Both the position numbers and the translations under genes were made by a program. A DNA stretch of 64,000 bases, taken from positions 43,409 to 107,408 of the forward strand of contig JADLZK010000236.1 in the NCBI GenBank assembly GCA_015847255.1. The letters run 5' to 3'. The notes under the pieces were generated by a model, which was not told the DNA's origin, ran no database searches, and saw nothing but the letters and a program-made list of their open reading frames with translations. The DNA is from Hyparrhenia diplandra (taxonomy: Eukaryota; Streptophyta; Magnoliopsida; Poales; Poaceae). Below, one piece after another: positions 34,083 to 44,313 of the stretch; the first letter of the stretch is position 1; every line of letters begins with the position of its first letter.

Positions 34083-35529
34083 TGGTAATATATTTTCTAT
34101 CATTTCTCCTGGTGGATTGTCATTATCTTCAGTCATTACAAGTTTACTTGCTCGCTGGTACAAAACAGAGTTCTAATGCTGGCTGTTAGTATGCATTTTG
34201 CTGGGGTTAACCTTAACTGTCAATTACATGAATGCATCATGTTTACTGTTCTTTTTGTCCTGGATATCATAGGTTTGTGTTGGGACCATGCACTAGTCTT
34301 TTCATCAATTTGCCACTGCAGAGTCTGGAACTAAATGCATATAGGCACTAAAATTTTTGCTATAGTTGTTTCACGTTTTGCTCTGTTATTTTTTTGCAGG
34401 TGGCTTAGCTGGAGCACCAGGCCTTGGACTCGGTGGGTGAAATCAGTCGGACTGATACTACATAAAAATTAACCGGACATCGCACTAGCTTGTTTTTGGT
34501 GATGGTGCTGAATGTTCTGTGGGAGACGTTTCTCTCCTTATTAGTTGCAACTGTGTACTATGGTCGCTTAAGTGAACTCTACAAAACCAGCTCCCTTTTA
34601 TCTGGAGCGAGTTGATGACTCAATTGCGAGTGAGAGATGATCTGGGCATACCCTGTTGCAAGGGCCTACTGGTGTGTGCGCCCCTGCTAGGCTGTGACAT
34701 TTGCGCCACTGCCTCGTGAGAATCATGTAACCGAAATTGTTGTTGTGTACCTGGTAGAGCTCTGTACTGCTAGGTATCCGGTTGCCTTAATGCGTGCCTC
34801 ATTATTTCAGTTTCCAGTTTGGAAGCAATATAACGACTTCCTGGCAGTAGGTTTTTAAGAGTTCATTCTGCTGCGTTTTTCTTGTGCTGTGTTGCTGGCC
34901 TGCTGTGGATAGGAAGTCTAGTGCCGTGCTTGACGAAGACGGGTTCAACTGTTCAAGTACTTCTTGCATTTGCAGTGATGGTGAACGATTACTGACAAGC
35001 TGCACCTGCACGTCTCCAAATCGTTCACCATCGCTCCAAGTTTGTAGAGCTGACCTCTCGTTTTTTTCTTCCTTTTACGTTATGCTAGGATTCCTGGTTC
35101 CACTGCGCGAGAGTTACTAATCTAATCCACATGTGCAGCGAATATGACTTTTGCCGGGGCGACTGGCAAGTCAGTCACGTTCCATGGATGGCTTGTGGGG
35201 TTGGGATGGGGATGGAGCACGAACGGCCGTTGGTTGCCAAGGGCCGTTTGCCCGCTGCCCACGCCGAGCCTTGTTGGAGTTGGAGGACACGAGGGTTGGA
35301 CGCCTCCGATGCGCGCCGAGCGGCAGCTGGCCCTTGGAATTATCGACAGGCCAAGCCTGGAGGAGCTGCCACAGGAGGCAGGATCTGTGTTCTGTGCTGT
35401 GCGCGCCGGTTGGTCCAATGAACCATAGGGTTACATTACACAAAATTATAATATTTTATTTTATTATATTATATAGAATAGACGGCTCGGCTGACTGGCC
35501 GTGGCTGAGGCCCTCAGGCGTAAAACAAT
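34083..35529. other. DHFR-TS 3' region and intergenic DNA
   Basis: 34083-34800 is the probable 3' UTR with one intron (acceptor TTTTTTGCAG, 34400). 34977-35032 is a hairpin with two perfect 14-bp arms (GATGGTGAACGATT and its inverse). 35140-35430 is GC-rich with overlapping ORFs in all frames and no recognisable protein. Confidence 0.5.
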
Positions 35530-35583
35530 TTGCTCCGTGGATTTGTTGTGTCAAAAAAAAAAAAAAAAAAATTGCTCCGTGGA
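35530..35583 (+). mobile_element. Tiny retro-insertion with 12-bp target duplication
   Basis: TTGCTCCGTGGA at 35530-35541 is repeated at 35572-35583. Between them lies TTTGTTGTGTC plus about 18 A, again a 3' tail only. Confidence 0.7.
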
Positions 35584-35929
35584 GAGCCCGCCCCCCACAC
35601 TTTGGCGTTTGGTAGCCTCGATGAGTCCGCCGCATCGCGAGCCCGTGACGCAATCCAGCAGGCGGCTGCGGCGAAAGAACGGAAGCGAGTGAGGTGGAGT
35701 GGCCCTTTGCAGGAAACACCTCAAGTCCCTTCGAAATTTTGCTTCTCGTTATATTTTTATTTATTTGTAGTAGTAACACTTGTGACCTGTTGAATACTGA
35801 AAACATGCATTAGACAGAAAACAGTAGGTGGGGCATGGTGCATCTTGCTCATATTCTACGGCCCTTATGGAAATAGTTGAGGTGTGGTGCACCTTGCTAT
35901 TATGTTGTGTAAGAAACTAAGAATCTATA

Positions 35930-36221
35930 CTCCCTGTCCTTGAAAGAATCAATTCTTCAGAGCAAAAAATTGTCGATGAATAAGTCGATCCATGCAAAAT
36001 GATGGTTTGTTGGCCCGTTTAATAATCATCGTATTCCCATCATATTTACTGTTGCATGCCCTCCTGTTGGCCATTTTTTTTGCAGCGGGGCGGAAAATTA
36101 GTAAATGATGTGACTAGTGCGTAACCCAAACACCGATTATTGTGCAACTTAATGGTGGTACTCAAATTAATCAATGGTAATATTGTTATTTTGTAGCTAT
36201 ACTAATCAAGAAAAGAGGGAG
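35930..36221. mobile_element. Stowaway-type MITE, 292 bp
   Basis: Left end (TA)CTCCCTGTCCTTGA and right end TCAAGAAAAGAGGGAG(TA) are inverted copies with the CTCCCT motif and TA duplication of the Stowaway (Tc1/mariner) family. Confidence 0.8.
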
Positions 36222-36668
36222 TATTATCTCTAGCAGAACACCTACAATATTATATCACTTTAAGTGTTTGTCCTGTGATCTTAAGCAAGTAAAACATCGC
36301 GCGCTCGCCCGGGCAGGCCAATTTTTTTTGCGCACGACCGCCTCGCGCGCCTCCGCGCCGCCTAGAGCCACCTATGCGCCGTCTAGCTCCTCGTAGCGCC
36401 TTTCTGCCGCCTATGGCCCTAGGATCCGTGGTAACCCATCGACTAGCGATTAGGCGCGCCTAGGCGCTACCTAATCGACACCTACCATAACAAGGAATAT
36501 AAGATCTCACAAAACACATTACCTTTTTGTACCAATACTTGTTAGTGTGTCACAACCTTGTGTTTAACATGGATGCAAAAGATATTGGATGCTACTAACA
36601 TATGAACAAAGTTTTCCTTTGATTGCACCCAAAACCTTGTTCCTCACGCCCTTTAATCATGCACATGT
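36222..36668. other. Intergenic with GC-rich GCGCC repeat block
   Basis: 36297-36490 is rich in GCGCC/TAGGCG motifs, including self-complementary TAGGCGCGCCTA. It looks like a degenerate MITE, but no clean ends were found. The rest is AT-rich without a gene. Confidence 0.4.
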
Positions 36669-37007
36669 CACGTTTTAAATAGCGGGCTATGAAAAATAGC
36701 GTCAGACATTTCTGGACGCTATTGAGCGCTTTAGCGCCGCTATAGCCACGCTTATAGCGTGTTTACGCCACGCTATAGCGGCAGTTTTAGATAGCCAAAA
36801 GTTGCTTTGCCGCTATAGCGTGAATAGCGGCGCTTATAGCGTGAATATTGAATAGCGCCAATAGCGGCGCGAATAACGCCAATAGCCCGCAATAGCGCAT
36901 CGAATAGCGCCAATAGCGGCATAATAGCACCAATAGCGCGATAAATACGAAAAGAATAAATAGCGTCGCGGCATTGTTTCTACCGCTATAAGGCTATTTA
37001 AAACGCG
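36669..37007. mobile_element. MITE built of TAGCG repeats, 10-bp flanking duplication
   Basis: Ends are C(A/G)CGTTTTAAATAGC and its inverse. The body is a run of AATAGCGCC/GCTATAGCG motifs that is largely self-complementary. ATGCACATGT flanks both sides (36659-36668, 37008-37017). It lies about 210 bp upstream of the 6PGDH start, so in its promoter. Confidence 0.75.
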
Positions 37008-37219
37008 ATGCACATGTTAAGCATCCGTAAAGAGGACAATTTCTACGAAAACCTCAAACCCCAGGGACCCCGTCCAAAACCCAAAACCCCGGGCAATATT
37101 TCTATCCCCTACACCCCGTCCACCTTCACCTCCGTTCCCCAATCTCTCTCCTCGGCCACCTCCCATCTCCGCTCCTCCACCTCCTCCGCCCCGCCGCTAC
37201 CGCCCAAACCCTACCGCCG

Positions 37220-38735
37220 ATGGCCTCCCCGGCGCCGGCGACCCCCCGCGGCTGCTGCGGCCCACGCCCTCCACCGCGCATCGGGCTGGCGGGCCTCGCC
37301 ACCATGGGCCAGAACCTGGCTCTCAACATCGCCGAGAAGGGGTTCCCGATCTCCGTCTACAACCGCACCGCCGCCAAGGTGGACTCCACGCTCTCCCCGC
37401 GCGCGCGACGAGGGCGCGCTGCCGGTGCTGGGCCACCGCGACCCGCGCGGGTTCGTGCTCGCTCGCTCGCCCGCCCGCGCACCGTCGTGCTCCTCGTCCA
37501 GGCGGGCCCCGCCGTCGACGCCACCATCCAGGCCCTCTCCCCTACCTCGAGCCCGGCGACGCCATCGTCGACGGCGGCAACGAGTGGTACCAGAACACGG
37601 AGCGGCGCATCGAGGAGGCCGCGGCGCGCGGGATCCTGTACCTCGGGATGGGCGTCTCCGGCGGCGAGGAGGGCGCGCGGAACGGGCCCTCGCTCATGCC
37701 CGGCGGCCACGTCGACGCCTACAACAACATCAGGGACATCCTCGAGAAGGCCGCCGCGCAGACGGAGGACGGGGCGTGCGTCACCTTTGTTGGGCCTGGT
37801 GGTGCTGGCAACTTTGTTAAGATGGTGCACAACGGGATCGAGTATGGCGATATGCAGCTTATCGCCGAGGCATACGATGTGCTCCGCAGAGTTGGGGGCC
37901 TGTCCAACTCGGAGATTGCAGATGTCTTTGCGGAATGGAACAAGGGGGAGCTCGAGAGCTTCTTGGTTGAGATCACCGCGGATATATTCACTGTGGCTGA
38001 CCCATTGGATGGGAGTGGTGGGGCGCTGGTTGATAAGATTCTAGACAAGACTGGGATGAAGGGGACTGGGAAATGGACGGTGCAGCAGGCTGCAGAGCTT
38101 GCAGTGGCAGCACCCACAATTGCAGCGTCACTGGATGGGAGGTACTTGTCAGGGCTGAAGGACGAACGGGTTGCGGCTGCTGGGGTGCTGGAGGAGGAGG
38201 GGATGCCTGCAGGGCTGTTGGAGACGATTAATGTTGATAAGAAGGTGCTGGTGGATAGGGTGAGGCAAGCACTTTATGCCTCCAAGATTTGCAGCTACGC
38301 ACAGGGCATGAATCTGCTGCGAGCCAAGAGTGTGGAGAAGGGATGGAACCTTAACCTTGCAGAACTTGCCAGGATTTGGAAGGGCGGGTGCATTATCCGT
38401 GCAAGGTTTCTTGATAGGATCAAGAGGGCTTATGACAGAAATCCTGAGCTAGCCAATTTGATTGTTGACAGAGACTTTGCAAGGGGAGATGGTGCAGCGG
38501 CAGAATGCATGGAGGTGGGTTGTGGCACGGGCTGTGGAGGCTGGCATTAGCACACCAGGAATGACTGCCAGCCTTTCGTACTTTTGATACCTACAGATCA
38601 AGTCGATTGCCTGCAAACCTGATCCAAGCACAGAGGGATCTATTTGGTGCACACACCTATGAGCGCATTGACCGTCCAGGTTCATTCCACACGGAATGGA
38701 CCAAGCTGGCGAGGAGCAATGGTGCAGCCATTTGA
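37220..38735 (+). CDS. 6-phosphogluconate dehydrogenase (decarboxylating), plastid-type, frameshifted in this sequence
   Basis: An intronless gene. After the ATG (MASPAPATPRG) comes the NADP fold IGLAGLATMGQNLALNIAEK, later VVLLVQAGPAVDATIQAL, GDAIVDGGNEWYQNTERR, LGMGVSGGEEGARNGPSLMP and the active-site stretch GNFVKMVHNGIEYGDMQ. GTGKWTVQQAAELAVAAPTI, KICSYAQGMNLL and, at the end, GAHTYERIDRPGSFHTEW follow. The enzyme makes ribulose-5-phosphate, CO2 and NADPH in the oxidative pentose phosphate pathway. The sequence reads like the grass isoform annotated as plastidic, but no long transit peptide is obvious. Five frame breaks occur: extra C at 37395-37398, a shift at about 37456-37475, a missing C at 37539-37542, extra G at 38483-38486 and extra T at 38582-38585. 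Four of them lie in homopolymers; homology resumes each time, so errors are more likely than decay. Confidence 0.92.
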
Positions 38736-39061
38736 GGAATTGGTTTGTATTAGCAGTGCTGTTTGCTGCTCTGGGTGATTTTTCTTTGTGGGCTCACTTT
38801 CAATTTACTATTGTTGTCTTTATGCTTCTAGATCCAAGTTGTGTACTTTGAATAATGCTGTACTGTATGGTTGGCAAGTGAAGAACATTGTGTAGCTTCA
38901 GATTTACTGTGATCTAGGTACACCCAGTTTGATACTCTTAATTTTGGTATTCAATCGCTTGATGCCTCTCATCCCAATGTTGTGTCTTTAAAGAGTTATC
39001 TGAAATGTGTTGAAATTGCTACTAAGAGTAGTGAGTTTTGCATCATAGCCTCTCAATTCAA
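38736..39061. other. 6PGDH 3' UTR and downstream
   Basis: AT-rich tail that ends at the copia insertion. The target-site copy TTCAA occupies 39057-39061, and the original flank resumes at 44309. Confidence 0.6.
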
Positions 39062-39510
39062 TGTTAGAAGTAATCCTTGTGTTTAGGGCTAGTATTCTAT
39101 GGGAGTAATCTGCTGCAGTTTCTAGTCCTTAAGTTACTTGGCATGTAAGCCAAGGACAGCTAGTAGTGGTAGTAAAATTGGGCTTTGCTGTGTGCAATTT
39201 GTTCTCATTCAAAGATGTTAGTTGTTGACGTAAGTAGTCAAATTAGAGTTTGCTTGTGTATGGCTGTTCACATTTTGCTAGGAGTAGCATGTCTATATAT
39301 ATGTATGCATATGTGATGAAATAAAGTAGTTCATTTTGCCACAAACCACAAGAGTTTTAGGTTTCAAGCCCAAAACCGAAACCGTGAGCAAAGTGTGTGT
39401 GTGTGAGGGCGAAAAGAGCTCCTGCTCTTCTTCTACCCGGGTCGAGGGAGAGGGGGAGGAGCGGCAGCGCAGGAGGATTACCTGGCCGCGGGTGGCCGAG
39501 GAAGACAACA
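39062..39510 (+). repeat. 5' LTR of the copia element, 449 bp
   Basis: Identical to the 3' LTR for the first 130 bp, then differs in about ten clusters, almost all at CAG/CTG sites of the 3' copy. It includes the TATATATA-like run near 39295, a possible promoter. Confidence 0.9.
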
Positions 39511-39512
39511 AG

Positions 39513-39524
39513 TGGTATCGGAGC
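39513..39524 (+). other. Copia primer-binding site (tRNA-iMet type)
   Basis: TGGTATCGGAGC lies 2 bp after the 5' LTR and is one base off the copia consensus TGGTATCAGAGC. Confidence 0.8.
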
Positions 39525-42500
39525 ACAGTTATCGTCTCTTAGCCCACCGATGGCGAGCGATGGGCGAGACATCGGACCGAGCGGGCGGGGAGAGTCGGGA
39601 CCGGCGCCGTGGTGATAGCATTTGGCGGCGCAGAGGTGCGCCGAGGTCGTGGTGAGGCGGTGAGGAGATGAGCGCTCGCGGGATCGGCGCGGCTCACCCG
39701 CACCAACTACGGGCGAGTGGGCGGTGCTCATGTAGTGGAAGCTCAAGGCGCGCCATCTCGGAAGGTGATGACCGAGGGGGCGTCGAGGGAGGGACGAGCA
39801 GGTGTCCGCCATGGATGCCCCCCTTGGGTCCACCTCGTCGGAGTTCCACGAGGCAATTGGGCGGAAGCGATCGGCGCCGAGGCGTGGAAGATCTGGAGTC
39901 ATACCGTCGGCCGGACCGCGCCAAGAAGGCGAAGATCCGCCCAGGCCGGAAGGACTCAACGACCAAGTTCCGCCCGCGAGAGCGTGGAGGACTTCAGCGC
40001 TCGACTCGAGGGGCTGGTGAGCGGATGGCTTCCTCGGGAAGAAGGTGGAGGGCGGGATCATCTCGAAGTCTGCTCTGCGTGCCCGCAAAATGCGCCCGCG
40101 ATGGCCATGACCATCGAGGCAACGGGCGGATTGGACACGGTCTCGCCGAGGATGTCGTGGGTCGCCTCCGTCGGGCGGAGGGGCGAGTTGGCAGGACGAT
40201 TCGAGGAGAAGAAGGACGGCAAATGGAAGCTGTTGCTCACCGAGGGAGGAGGGAACGCGCGCATAAAGCGGCGGCAGGGAGAATCTTCTTCCAGCGGCGG
40301 AGGCGGAGGCGGCGGTAGCGAGAAGAAGGAGCCCGAGCAAGCCGCCTGGCAAGGGAAAGAAGAATTTGGGACCTCAACGGGTGCCGAGAATGCGGCAGAA
40401 GTCCGGTCACAGCGGGCAAAGGAGTGCCCGGTGAAGAAGGAGAAGGAGAAGAAGGTGGAGGAGGCCCACTCGGCTCACGGGAGAGGCGGCGGCGACCACG
40501 CCGCTAATGATGGCGCAATTTGCGGCTTAATGGCGGTTGAAGAGGCGGAGGGAAGGAGAGATCGCCCATGAGCCCGTCACTTGACGAGCCAAAGGTGTTG
40601 TTAGGCGCGGTCGGGCGACGAAGCTCGAAAGCGCAGGTGGTACCGACAGGGCCGAGAACCACGTAATATGACGGGAACAAGGCCGTCTTTCTCCGCTTCA
40701 GCGGGAAACAACAAGACCGATCAAGTGTTCGGCGACGGCTCGCAGGGTGGACATCCGGCGCCGGGGCACCATCGCTCTTGTGCGGAACGGGGGCAACGCC
40801 ACGCGGGAGATGTGTGTACTACATCCCCTACCGCTCGAGCATCATCGGCAGCGCGGGGACAGCCGGCGCAGCTCCGACGTTCACATCAAGTCCGGCCCGC
40901 TAGCGTCCGGGGATCGGGAACGGCGGCTACTTATTAAGGTAAAGCGCCCGTAATCGGTTGTATTCGGGTTGAAGGTGGAACAACCGGTGTGCTCGGGCGG
41001 GCGGCGTGCACGGAGGAGCCGTGGGCGTGGCATGGGAGGCGGTCATCGAGCCCGAGGCGCGGGCCGCTGAGCAAGATGGTGACCGCTGCCCGCGATCCAC
41101 ACGACGTCGGAAGAGCTATGTGGATTTACTGGCGGGGAAGCGAGAGGAGGCTCGGCGTTTCCCAAAGGCGGCGGGTATCGCGCGGCGGACAAGCTCGAGC
41201 TGGTCCATGGGGACCTTTATACAATCACGCCGACGCCACGGGCGGAAGGAGGTACTTCCTCCGCTCGTTGACGATCACAGCCGCTACATGTGGCCGCGAA
41301 CTTCACGAGCAGAGCGACGCGGCGGAGGCCATCAAGCGTTTCAAGGCGGGCGAGGGCGGACTCGAAGAAGCTGCGGGTGCTCAGGACGGACGCGGCGCAG
41401 TTCACGGTGGGTGGAATTCGTAGCTACTCACAGGAAGGGTGGTCGCCACCGACCGCGCCATACACGCCTACGCCAGAATGGCGTGGTGGAGGGCGGAACC
41501 AAACCATCGTCGGCATGGCGCGCTCCATGATGAAGGCGGCGAGATGCCGGCGGATTGCAGGGAGAGGCGGTGAACACGGCGGTGTTCAACCTCAACCGAT
41601 CGCCGACCAAGGCTCGAAGGGGATGACGCCCACGAGGCATGGCACGGGCGCAAACCCTAATGTCTCGCACCGCCACCTTCGGCCGCATCGGCCATGTGAA
41701 GGTCACCTGCCGGGACCTCGGCGCCGGAGGACAGAGCACCCGCATGGTGTTCCTAGGCTACGAGGACGGGTCCAAGGCGTATCGCCTCTATGATCCGGCC
41801 GGCGGCAAGGTGGCGGTGTCCCGAGACGTCATCTTCGACGAGGCGGCGTCGTGGGCCGGGACGGGCCGAAGCGCGTGGGAAGAGCAAGGCGGCGAGCTCG
41901 CGACTCGTTTGTCGGGAGCGCTTGGTCATCCATGGCCGGCGCGAGGGTGGAAGCGATGGCCGAGGAAGTCAGGAGGAGCTGCGGCGGCAGAGGTGGTGGA
42001 GCCATTTAGTCGGCCGGGCGGGGTTCCCTAGTTCGCCGGGGACAATGGCGGGCTTGCCCCTCATTTCGCCAACACAACAGTGGGACACCCAAGGCAACAA
42101 CGATCGAGTACGCCACCCCACCCTCCAACGTCTCGGAGTTCGTGGGACGCATTCCACGAAGGGGAGGAGGTGCGATTCGCCGCATGGACAACGTCGTGGA
42201 GATGCGGCGGTGCGGTGGCGGCGCGGGTACTGGCGACGATCCCACTCTGCCGATGAGTGCAGAGGCCGACACGTTTGCCGCCGCGGGCCCGACGCCGGCG
42301 TGTGGCGGAAAGCGGCCGGAGGAGATGCAGCGATCGAGGCCAATAAGACCTGGAGTTGGTCGATCCGCATGGGTTGCCGACCGATCGGACTCAAGTGGGT
42401 CTTCAAGGTCAAGCGTGACGGCGTGGTGCCGTGGTGAGCACAAGGCGCGGCTCGTGGCACGCGGCTTCGGCACCGGCGAGGGGATCGACCGAGGAGGTTT

Positions 42501-43857
42501 TCTCGCCCGGTGGCACGTATGGGTCGGTCGGTGGCTCCTCGCGCTGCGCCGACCAAAGATCGGCAAGTCCATCACCTCGATGTCAAAAGTCGCGCCTTCC
42601 TCAATCCGCGGCGACTTGGCGGAGGCAGTCTGGCGTCAAGCAGCGCCGGGCTTCGCCGTCAAGGGGCGAGCAGCACAAGGTGCAACATCGCCAAGAAGGC
42701 GCTACTGGCTACGCCAGGCTTCGGGCGTGGAATGCCAAGCTTGACGCCACCATGACGGAGCTTGGGTTTCACGCGGTGTGCCACGGAGCATGCCCCTGTA
42801 CACCGGCCGACGGGGAAGGAGCATCTCATCGTCGGGGTGTACGTGGGACGACCTCATTGTCACCGGGGCACGAGCGTAGGACATTGCGGCTTTAAGGAGG
42901 AAATGGCCGCGTGTTCGGGATGAGCGACCTAGGCGTGTTGTCCTACTACCTCGGCATTGAGGTAAAGCGAGGAGAGGACGCCATCGAGGCTTGGGCAGCG
43001 GGCTTACGCACAAAAGCTGCTCGAGCGGGCAGGCATGGCGGGCTGCAAGGCGGTGGCGACGCCAATGGAGGAGCGCATCAAGCTCTCAAAGGAGAGCACG
43101 GCGGCGAAGGTGGACGCAACGCTCTGGCTGTGAGTATCGTCGGTGGACTGCGCGCCGGCTCACACACACGCGACCCGGACATCGCGTTCGCGGTCGGTTA
43201 TGTGAGCCGGTTCATGGAGGATCCGAGGGAGGATCACTGGACGGCGGTCAAGCGACTTCTTCGCTACATCCAAGGGACGGTGGAGATGGGGATCGCTCTT
43301 TCCCAAGCGTGGCGGGCTGCGGTGACGGCGTTAGCGAGGCACCGCCAAGTTGCCAAAGATGGTGAGCCGGGGCTCACGGCGTTGTGCGACGCGGATATGG
43401 CAAAGCGATATGGATGGGCGGCGGAGCACCTCGGGCGTGCCGTCTTTCCTCGGCGGAGCGCCGATCGCTCGCGCCGCTGAAGCGTAAGATGGTGGCCTTG
43501 TCTACGCGTGCGAGGCGAGTACGTGGGCTGCGGCTACCGCGGCATGCCAGTGGTTCGGCTGCGCCGATCGTTGGGGTGAGCTCATCGGCGTTGAGGTTCG
43601 ACCACCGGCGCTCAAGGTGGACAACCAGCCGGCCATTGCGCGGCAAAGAATCCAGTCCTTCATGATAGGAGCAAGCACATCGGCGTGAAGTTCCATTTCC
43701 TTCGGGATTGCGTCGATGGAGGACAGCTTGTCATCGAGTTTGTCGAGACCGGGCGACAACTTGCTGATATCCTCACCAAGTCACTCTCGGACGCCTCAGG
43801 TTCATGGAGCTCAGAGGTTTGATTGGCATGGTGGAGATCAAGGGCTAAAAAGCAAGG

Positions 43858-43870
43858 ATTAGGGGAAGAA
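43858..43870 (+). other. Copia polypurine tract
   Basis: TTAGGGGAAGAA is directly followed by the 3' LTR start at 43871. Confidence 0.75.
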
Positions 43871-44308
43871 TGTTAGAAGTAATCCTTGTGTTTAGGGCTA
43901 GTATTCTATGGGAGTAATCTGCTGCAGTTTCTAGTCCTTAAGTTACTTGGCATGTAAGCCAAGGACAGCTAGTAGTGGTAGTAAAATTGGGCTTTGCTGT
44001 GTACAGCTGTTCTCAGCTCAGCATGTTAGTTGTTGACAGAAGTAGTCAAATTAGAGTTTGCTTGTGTATGGCTGTTCACAGCTGCTAGGAGTAGCATGTC
44101 TATATATATGTATGCATATGTGATGAAATAAAGTAGTTCATTTTGCCACAAACCACAAGAGTTTTAGGTTTCAGCCCAAGCTGAAACCGTGAGCAGTGTG
44201 TGTGTGAGGGCAGAAAGAGCTCCTGCTCTTCTTCTACCTCGAGTCAGAGGGAGAGGGAGGAGCAGGCAGCAGGAGGATTACCTGCTGCAGGTGGCTGGGA
44301 AGCCAACA
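43871..44308 (+). repeat. 3' LTR of the copia element, 438 bp
   Basis: Starts TGTTAGAAG and ends GCCAACA, followed by the TTCAA duplication. It carries very few CG dinucleotides and many CAG/CTG compared with the 5' copy. Confidence 0.9.
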
Positions 44309-44313
44309 TTCAA

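Larger units (their letters stand above)
39062..44308 (+). mobile_element. Complete Ty1/copia retrotransposon, 5247 bp, coding region degraded
   Basis: LTRs TGTTAGAAG...CAACA at both ends, TTCAA target duplication (39057-39061, 44309-44313), an initiator-Met primer-binding site and a purine tract before the 3' LTR. The interior keeps copia order on the plus strand in many frame-shifted pieces. A protease-region motif (WY..AENH..MTG) lies near 40640-40670. Integrase follows (DDHSRYMW about 41270, NGVVE about 41480, MVFLGYEDGSKAYRLYD about 41745). Reverse transcriptase reads GCRPIGLKWVFKVKRD (about 42372), HKARLVARGF and HHLDVKS. RNase H reads DPDIAFAVGYVSRFMEDPRE (about 43170), with ETGRQLADILTKSL near 43750. 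The frame breaks every 100-200 nt. It cannot make its proteins as written; many breaks fall where CTG or CAG is expected. Confidence 0.9.

Noticed and set aside
36669..37007. CRISPR-like or satellite array (repeated TAGCG)
   Set aside because: No regular repeat-spacer structure, a plant nuclear context, and inverted ends with flanking duplications fit a MITE.
37008..37820. 270-aa plus-strand ORF starting before the 6PGDH ATG
   Set aside because: It begins in the MITE duplication and 5' UTR and only crosses part of the 6PGDH frame between two indels; Ser/Pro/Arg-rich shadow.
39357..43759. Many ORFs of 100-330 aa on both strands
   Set aside because: They are shadows of the GC-rich, frame-shifted copia interior. 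Only the plus-strand pieces with integrase, RT and RNase H motifs are meaningful.
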